In this document: one piece after another, positions 24,668 through 28,445 of the stretch
Layout of the letters: each line of letters begins with the position of its first letter
How positions within the stretch are numbered: position 1 is the stretch's first letter
Assembly: GCA_044234625.1 (NCBI GenBank)
Contig: JBIIIP010000034.1
Location: 1 to 28,445 of the forward strand
From: CACORA01 sp044234625
Lineage (GTDB): Bacteria; Planctomycetota; Planctomycetia; Pirellulales; UBA1268
Direction: 5' to 3'
DNA: 28,445 nucleotides
The notes under the pieces: generated by a model
What the model saw: only the letters and a program-made list of their open reading frames with translations
Told to the model about the DNA's origin: nothing
Databases searched by the model: none
Made by a program: the position numbers and the translations under genes

Positions 24668-24778
24668 CCACAGGTGGCGACAGACCTTTTCCACAGGTGG
24701 CGACAGACCTTTTCCACAGGTGGCGACAGACCTTTTCCACAGGTGGCGACAGACCTTTTCCACAGGTGGCGACAGACC
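24664..24778 (+). repeat. Five perfect 23-bp tandem repeats with DnaA-box-like 9-mers
   Basis: Units start at 24664, 24687, 24710, 24733 and 24756 and are identical in all 23 bases. Each begins with TTTTCCACA, one mismatch from the E. coli DnaA box TTATCCACA and within its relaxed consensus, followed by GGTGGCGACAGACC. All boxes face the same way. No unique spacers are present, so this is not a CRISPR array, and 23 is not a multiple of three. The last unit continues into a hairpin (GACAGACC-TCC-GGTCTGTC, 24771-24789). DnaA binding is inference. Confidence 0.95.
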
Positions 24779-24800
24779 TCCGGTCTGTCTAGAAGGCTTG

Positions 24801-24857
24801 GTCACAGACCGGAGGTCTATGACACTTTCAAGGCATCACAGACCGGAGGTCTACGCC
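24801..24857. repeat. Two direct copies of a palindromic CACAGACCGGAGGTCTA element
   Basis: CACAGACCGGAGGTCTA occurs at 24803-24819 and 24837-24853. Each copy is itself near-palindromic (CAGACC/GGTCTA around GGA), and the first extends to GTCACAGACC...GGTCTATGAC. The arms share sequence with the end of the 23-bp units (ACAGACC), so the tandem array probably grew from the same palindromic family. Confidence 0.8.
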
Positions 24858-24873
24858 ACCTTGGGGACGATGA

Positions 24874-25012
24874 GGCACGGGGCTGCCCATGCCCTCGAGC
24901 GGGCTATGGGAGCAAGCGAAGGCGGGATGCCGAAGCGCAGCGGACATGCAGAGAGCCGAGGCCCGGAGGGCCTCGGCGAACGTCCGAGCGAGGGTGTGGG
25001 CAGCCCCGTGCC
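24874..25012. repeat. 139-nt element closed by a 24-bp inverted repeat with an inner hairpin
   Basis: The arms 24874-24897 and 24989-25012 (GGCACGGGGCTGCCCA... and ...TGGGCAGCCCCGTGCC) pair over 24 positions, two of them G-U type. Inside, GCCGAGGCCC (24955-24964) pairs perfectly with GGGCCTCGGC (24968-24977) around GGA. The rest of the loop (AGCAAGCGAAGGCGGGATG, GAAGCGCAGCGG) is purine-rich. No open frame fits. It could be a small mobile palindromic element (MITE-like) or a structured RNA; it lies 28 nt past the stop of the HEAT-repeat gene and could also end that transcript. Confidence 0.7.
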
Positions 25013-25040
25013 GCGTTGAGCCACTCGGTCGTCTTCGTCG

Positions 25041-26924
25041 TCAGGGCTTCGTCACTCCCAGCGGCGCAACCGTCTCCCAGCCCCCCGGAATCGAGTCGCC
25101 CGACTTCGCCATGATCGCCCGCGCCGCCGACTGCGCCGCCGCGAGCAGCTCCGGCGTGCGACCTGCCTCCACGGCCAAGTCCAGGGATTCCTTGACGGGA
25201 ATCGACGCCAAGGCCTCGAGAACGAATTGCCGGTCTTCCAGTCCACGGGCCATCTCGTAGGCCTGGCGGCACATGGCCGCCTTGTCGGCCGGTGCGCCGC
25301 CCAACTGCCGGGCCACGCGCAGATAGCCGCGAAACACCCGCGTGCGAAACTTGCCGTCCGCCATCGTCTTCGACAGTTCAAGCAGCACCGGTCCGGCATC
25401 CGCCGTCGGCCACCCACCGAGCAGGCGGGTGCCCAGGTCCTGGAATTGCGGATCGGCACCCCGCGCCGCAGCCGCCACCGCCTCCAAGGCACGCGGGCCG
25501 GCGGTCTGGCCAACGATCTCCAGCGCTGCCAGCCGCACCGGCGGCAACGCGGAAGACGTCTTCGCCAGCAGTATTTCCTCGCAGGCATCCCGGTCGGGCA
25601 TCCTCACGGCCGCGGCCCGCAACGCCTCCAGCGCCAGCGGCTGCTCATCCACCGACCGCGGCTCCACGTACGCCTTGATCAACGCGGGCATCCGCTGCAG
25701 ATCGACCGTCTGCCCGAGCGCTGCGATCGCCGCCACACGCACGGCCGCGTCGGCATCGCCCAGCGAGGCCGTGACCTCGCCGATCGCGTCGATCCGCCGC
25801 AGGCCAACGACTTTCAGCAGCACGGCCTTGTCCTTGCCGCGGCTCGCCGCGAGACGATCGCGCACCACGGCGTCGACGCCCGGATCCCGCAGGCTGCCGA
25901 TGGCCGCCACCGCGGCGGCGGCCAAGGCGGCGTCGGGGTCGACGGCCACCGCCAGCAGCGTCGGCAGCTCGGCAGCGGTCGCCATCCGGCCGAGGGCCGC
26001 GACGGCGGCGGCACGCACCTCATTGGGACCGGACTCCGCCGCCCGCACGATCGCAGGAATGACCGCCGGACTCGCACGATCGGCGAGCACCGCCACGAGC
26101 AGCGCGGCACGTTCGGCGGGGGCCGACTGCAGCTCCACGACGAGAGCCTGATCGACGTCGGCCGACGGGAGCTCGCGGGCGGTCGACAAGCCGATGGCGA
26201 AGAGCCCGGCGTCGGTCGCCCGGAGCTGCTCGACGAGCAGGGACACGCCTGCAGGGCCGCGGGCGAGAATGGCGCCGCGGGTCGCCTCGCGCACCTGCTG
26301 CTTCGGCACGTCGGCCCGACGCACGAGATCGTAGATGGCGACAGCAGCATCAGCCTTGCCGGCGGCGAGAAGCCTTTCCGCGCACACGACCATTTCTCCG
26401 GCGATGATGCCTCGCGAGCGCGCATCGCCGCGCTGGAATGCCGCCTGCAAGGCCGCCGCTGCCGCCGCGTCGCCGATCTTCCCGAGCGCGGCCGCGGCCG
26501 CAGCCGCCACCTGCTTGTCGCCGTCGGCGAGCTTGCCCGCGAGGAGCGGCACGGCGACGGGGTCGCGACGCACCCCGAGCGAATTGATGGCGCCAATCGC
26601 CAGCGTGCCGGAAAGCCTCGTGGCTGCGTCCCGCAGAGCGGCATCGCAGGCCGGATCGGGAATGGCCTCCAGGGCGATTCGCGACCACGACGCCAGCCGT
26701 TCGTTGCCGAGGAGCTTTGCCAGCTCCGGCACCGCGGCGGCGGAGCCGTGCTCGGCCAGACCCTTGCACGCCAAAGCCTTTTCCGGCTCCGGCAGGTCGG
26801 CGGCCAGCACCAGGATCAATTCCCGCTCCACCGCCGCCGAATCGGCGGCGGCGACCACTGGCATCCCGGCCGGCCAAGCCGCCATCGACATCGCCATGAG
26901 CATGAAGGCCAAAACGGATCGCAT
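25041..26924 (-). CDS. Exported HEAT-repeat protein
   Basis: A 627-aa protein of unknown function. A signal peptide (SVLAFMLMAMSMAAWPAGMP, cut near VVAAA) precedes an almost continuous alpha-solenoid. HEAT/PBS-lyase-type repeats recur about every 31-33 residues, for example VPLLAGKLADGDKQVAAAAA followed by ALGKIGD, VIPAIVRAAESGPNEVRAAA followed by ALGRMA, and ASLGDADAAVRVAAIAALGQ. Such solenoids are protein-binding scaffolds, and in planctomycetes many are exported. No catalytic motif is visible. ATG 26924 is chosen because GGAG lies 8 nt upstream; ATG 26930 is too close to it. The gene starts 22 nt after the Gfo/Idh/MocA gene on the same strand, so the two are probably one operon, the scaffold perhaps serving the exported oxidoreductase. 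Confidence 0.82.
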   Translation of the reverse strand: MRSVLAFMLMAMSMAAWPAGMPVVAAADSAAVERELILVLAADLPEPEKALACKGLAEHGSAAAVPELAKLLGNERLASWSRIALEAIPDPACDAALRDAATRLSGTLAIGAINSLGVRRDPVAVPLLAGKLADGDKQVAAAAAAALGKIGDAAAAAALQAAFQRGDARSRGIIAGEMVVCAERLLAAGKADAAVAIYDLVRRADVPKQQVREATRGAILARGPAGVSLLVEQLRATDAGLFAIGLSTARELPSADVDQALVVELQSAPAERAALLVAVLADRASPAVIPAIVRAAESGPNEVRAAAVAALGRMATAAELPTLLAVAVDPDAALAAAAVAAIGSLRDPGVDAVVRDRLAASRGKDKAVLLKVVGLRRIDAIGEVTASLGDADAAVRVAAIAALGQTVDLQRMPALIKAYVEPRSVDEQPLALEALRAAAVRMPDRDACEEILLAKTSSALPPVRLAALEIVGQTAGPRALEAVAAAARGADPQFQDLGTRLLGGWPTADAGPVLLELSKTMADGKFRTRVFRGYLRVARQLGGAPADKAAMCRQAYEMARGLEDRQFVLEALASIPVKESLDLAVEAGRTPELLAAAQSAARAIMAKSGDSIPGGWETVAPLGVTKP

Positions 26925-26946
26925 GGGCATCACTCCCGGGTTGGGC

Positions 26947-28224
26947 TCACATCCGCCACGGTTCGCGAAGGGCTTCCGACCGCAGGCGGTTGGCCTGCGG
27001 GTCGTCACGAAACTCGTTGGTGTCTGTGTCGAACTTCACCGTCCGGCCGAGGTGGAGGGCGATGTTGGCGGCATGGCAGGCGATGTGGGCGTTGCAGGCG
27101 GCGTCGGCGTTGCCCTTGGGCTTGCCGCGGGTCTTCACGCAGTCGAGAAAGTCGCGCACGTGGAACGTGGCCGGGTAGTTGGCAACCTCCTCCACCGTGC
27201 GGCCGGCCAGGAGCGCCGGCGAGCTGAGGGCGAGTTTGCCGCTGTCGCCCGTTTCCACCCAGCCCGTGGTGCCCTCGAACCGCACCGGGCAGGAGCCGAG
27301 CGGGATCCAGCCTTTCTCGCGGAAGACGAGCTCCGTGCCGTCGGCATACCACGCGAAGAGCTGGCCCTCGTGCGGCGGCGCATATTCGACCGGTGGTGGA
27401 CGGTCGCCGACCGCCCACTGGCAGAGGTCCACGCAGTGCGACCCCCACTCGAGCACGCCGCCGCCTACGAGGCCGCCGCCCTTTTCGAAGTTGAAGCCGT
27501 CGGCCAGCGTCTCGGCATGGAAGGGCCGCCAGGCCGCGGGGCCGAGATAGAGATCCCAGTCGGCGACGGCCGGATCAGGGGCCGGATCGCTTCCCAGCCA
27601 GCCACTCGTCGCGGACTGCATGCCCCCGGGATGGGCGTACACGCGGGTGACGCGGCCGAGCCGGCCGGAGCGGGCCAAATCGCAGGCGAAGGCGAAGTGA
27701 GGGAGGTTGCGCCGCTGCGTGCCCGCCTGGAATACGGTTCCGCACCGCCGCATCGTGTCGCGGAGGATGAGGCTTTCCGCGATGTTCTTTGTGCACGGCT
27801 TCTCGCAATAGACGTCTTTGCCCGCCTTGGCTGCCTCCACCGCCATGAGGCCATGCCAGTTCGGCCCCGTGGCGATGAGCACGGCGTCGATATCCGGGCG
27901 GTCGAGGACCTCGCGGAAATCACGGTGCATCGTGCACTGGCCGTCCTCGTGGTGGGCGTCGGCGATCTTCTTGATCGCCACGCGGCGGGATTCCTTGACG
28001 TCGCAGACGGCCGCGAAGCGGACATCGGGCTGCGCGAGAAAGCACCCCAGATCGTATTCCCCACGGCGGCCGATGCCGATGCCGGCGACTGTGATCCGCT
28101 CGCTCGGCGGCACGGCACCGTCGAGGCCAAGCGCGGAAGACGGCACCACGAGCGGGGCGGCGACCGCGGACACCGCGGCCTTCACCAGCGACCGACGGCT
28201 GAGCTTGTCGCAGGCTTGCGTCAT
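26947..28224 (-). CDS. Tat-exported Gfo/Idh/MocA family oxidoreductase
   Basis: A 425-aa NAD(P)-dependent sugar or inositol dehydrogenase-like protein. It has a twin-arginine signal (KLSRRSLVKAAVSAVAAPL), the dinucleotide-binding segment ITVAGIGIGRRGEYDLG, DIDAVLIATGPNWHG, and the conserved cofactor/active-site block AGKDVYCEKPCTKN. GGGVLEWGSHCVDLCQWAVG is the substrate-domain strand with the family His, and the protein ends with LHLGRTVKFDTDTNEF, typical of the planctomycete exported group. ATG 28224 has GGAG 8 nt upstream; an ATG at 28266 would add 14 residues ahead of the signal. Substrate is unknown; relatives often act on modified sugars. It is followed by the HEAT-repeat gene. A degraded relative is at 10609-11469. 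Confidence 0.9.
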   Translation of the reverse strand: MTQACDKLSRRSLVKAAVSAVAAPLVVPSSALGLDGAVPPSERITVAGIGIGRRGEYDLGCFLAQPDVRFAAVCDVKESRRVAIKKIADAHHEDGQCTMHRDFREVLDRPDIDAVLIATGPNWHGLMAVEAAKAGKDVYCEKPCTKNIAESLILRDTMRRCGTVFQAGTQRRNLPHFAFACDLARSGRLGRVTRVYAHPGGMQSATSGWLGSDPAPDPAVADWDLYLGPAAWRPFHAETLADGFNFEKGGGLVGGGVLEWGSHCVDLCQWAVGDRPPPVEYAPPHEGQLFAWYADGTELVFREKGWIPLGSCPVRFEGTTGWVETGDSGKLALSSPALLAGRTVEEVANYPATFHVRDFLDCVKTRGKPKGNADAACNAHIACHAANIALHLGRTVKFDTDTNEFRDDPQANRLRSEALREPWRM

Positions 28225-28309
28225 CGAACGTTCTCCCGGGGCGGCGTCTTCATTTTCCCGCGGCATCTTAATCCCGCGCGGCGGCGGCTGTCACCCGCAA
28301 GGCTTCCCG

Positions 28310-28445
28310 TCAGCCCACCGCGGCGGCGGTCGCGTAGCTGCCGAGGATCTCCACCCGCTTGCACCGCTTCGCGAGGGCGGCGATCGCGCGGCGGACGCGG
28401 AGGTCGTCGCGGTGGCCCTCGAGTTCCACGAAGAAGATGTAGCCC
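28310..28445 (-). CDS. pheA: Prephenate dehydratase, C-terminal ACT domain (partial, runs off the window)
   Basis: The last 44 codons of a gene entering from the right edge read GYIFFVELEGHRDDLRVRRA, then IAALAKRCKRVEILGSY and ATAAAVG, ending at TGA 28310-28312. YIFFVELEGH and the VEILGSY end are characteristic of the phenylalanine-binding ACT domain of prephenate dehydratase (PheA), which makes phenylpyruvate and is inhibited by phenylalanine. The catalytic domain lies outside the window, so a chorismate mutase fusion cannot be judged. It is co-oriented with the Gfo/Idh/MocA gene, 85 nt upstream of its start. Confidence 0.82.
   Translation of the reverse strand, partial: GYIFFVELEGHRDDLRVRRAIAALAKRCKRVEILGSYATAAAVG

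Noticed and set aside
24664..24778. CRISPR array
   Set aside because: The units are contiguous and identical with no unique spacers, and no cas genes are present.
24640..25040. Chromosomal replication origin
   Set aside because: DnaA-box-like 9-mers are present, but there is no AT-rich unwinding region and no dnaA, dnaN or similar neighbour.

Overview
The window is GC-rich DNA that reads as a chromosome segment of a planctomycete, most likely a Pirellulales-type member. The evidence is gene content and style: planctomycete-type omega subunit, Tat-exported Gfo/Idh/MocA oxidoreductases, a PEP-CTERM giant surface protein, PF13557-type 'transporter', DUF4034 and HEAT-repeat secreted proteins. 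No rRNA, tRNA or CRISPR array was seen.

Region 1 (about 1-6130, all minus strand) is a housekeeping block. In transcription order it reads secG - yicC - gmk - rpoZ - coaC - coaB - argC - argJ. The yicC-gmk-rpoZ-coa order is conserved widely in bacteria. It couples protein export, an RNA-processing factor, GMP phosphorylation, RNA polymerase omega, coenzyme A synthesis (decarboxylase and ligase as separate genes) and two arginine steps.

Region 2 (about 6131-20350) is accessory and partly decayed. It holds an outer-membrane transporter-like gene, a small glycan group (GT29/sialyltransferase-like, GT8-like, GH130-like propeller), a chimeric tpiA remnant, a wrecked Gfo/Idh/MocA gene, an exported nucleoside hydrolase, a sialidase-like BNR gene, a 1308-aa autotransporter-repeat PEP-CTERM protein, an IS3-family transposase tail and a TolB-like propeller gene. 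Three of these genes (GH130-like, sialidase-like, TolB-like) are full length in one frame except for a single in-frame stop codon (TAA, TAG, TAG).

Region 3 (about 20351-28445) returns to intact genes: tpiA, preceded divergently by a secreted nuclease with a ComEA-type helix-hairpin-helix tail; a DUF4034 protein; a convergent intergenic region; a minus-strand pair made of a Gfo/Idh/MocA oxidoreductase and a HEAT-repeat protein; and the 3' end of pheA at the window edge. The convergent region (24635-25040) is dense in structure: a terminator, five perfect 23-bp tandem repeats each carrying a DnaA-box-like 9-mer, palindromic repeats and a 139-nt stem-closed element.

The tpiA remnant at 10.2-10.5 kb is fused to a fragment of the nuclease gene, in the same orientation as the intact locus at 20.5-22.3 kb. 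Because tpiA commonly sits next to secG, I infer that a duplication, followed by deletions and accumulation of accessory DNA, separated the two. All functional calls come from reading sequence and motifs; no database search was run.
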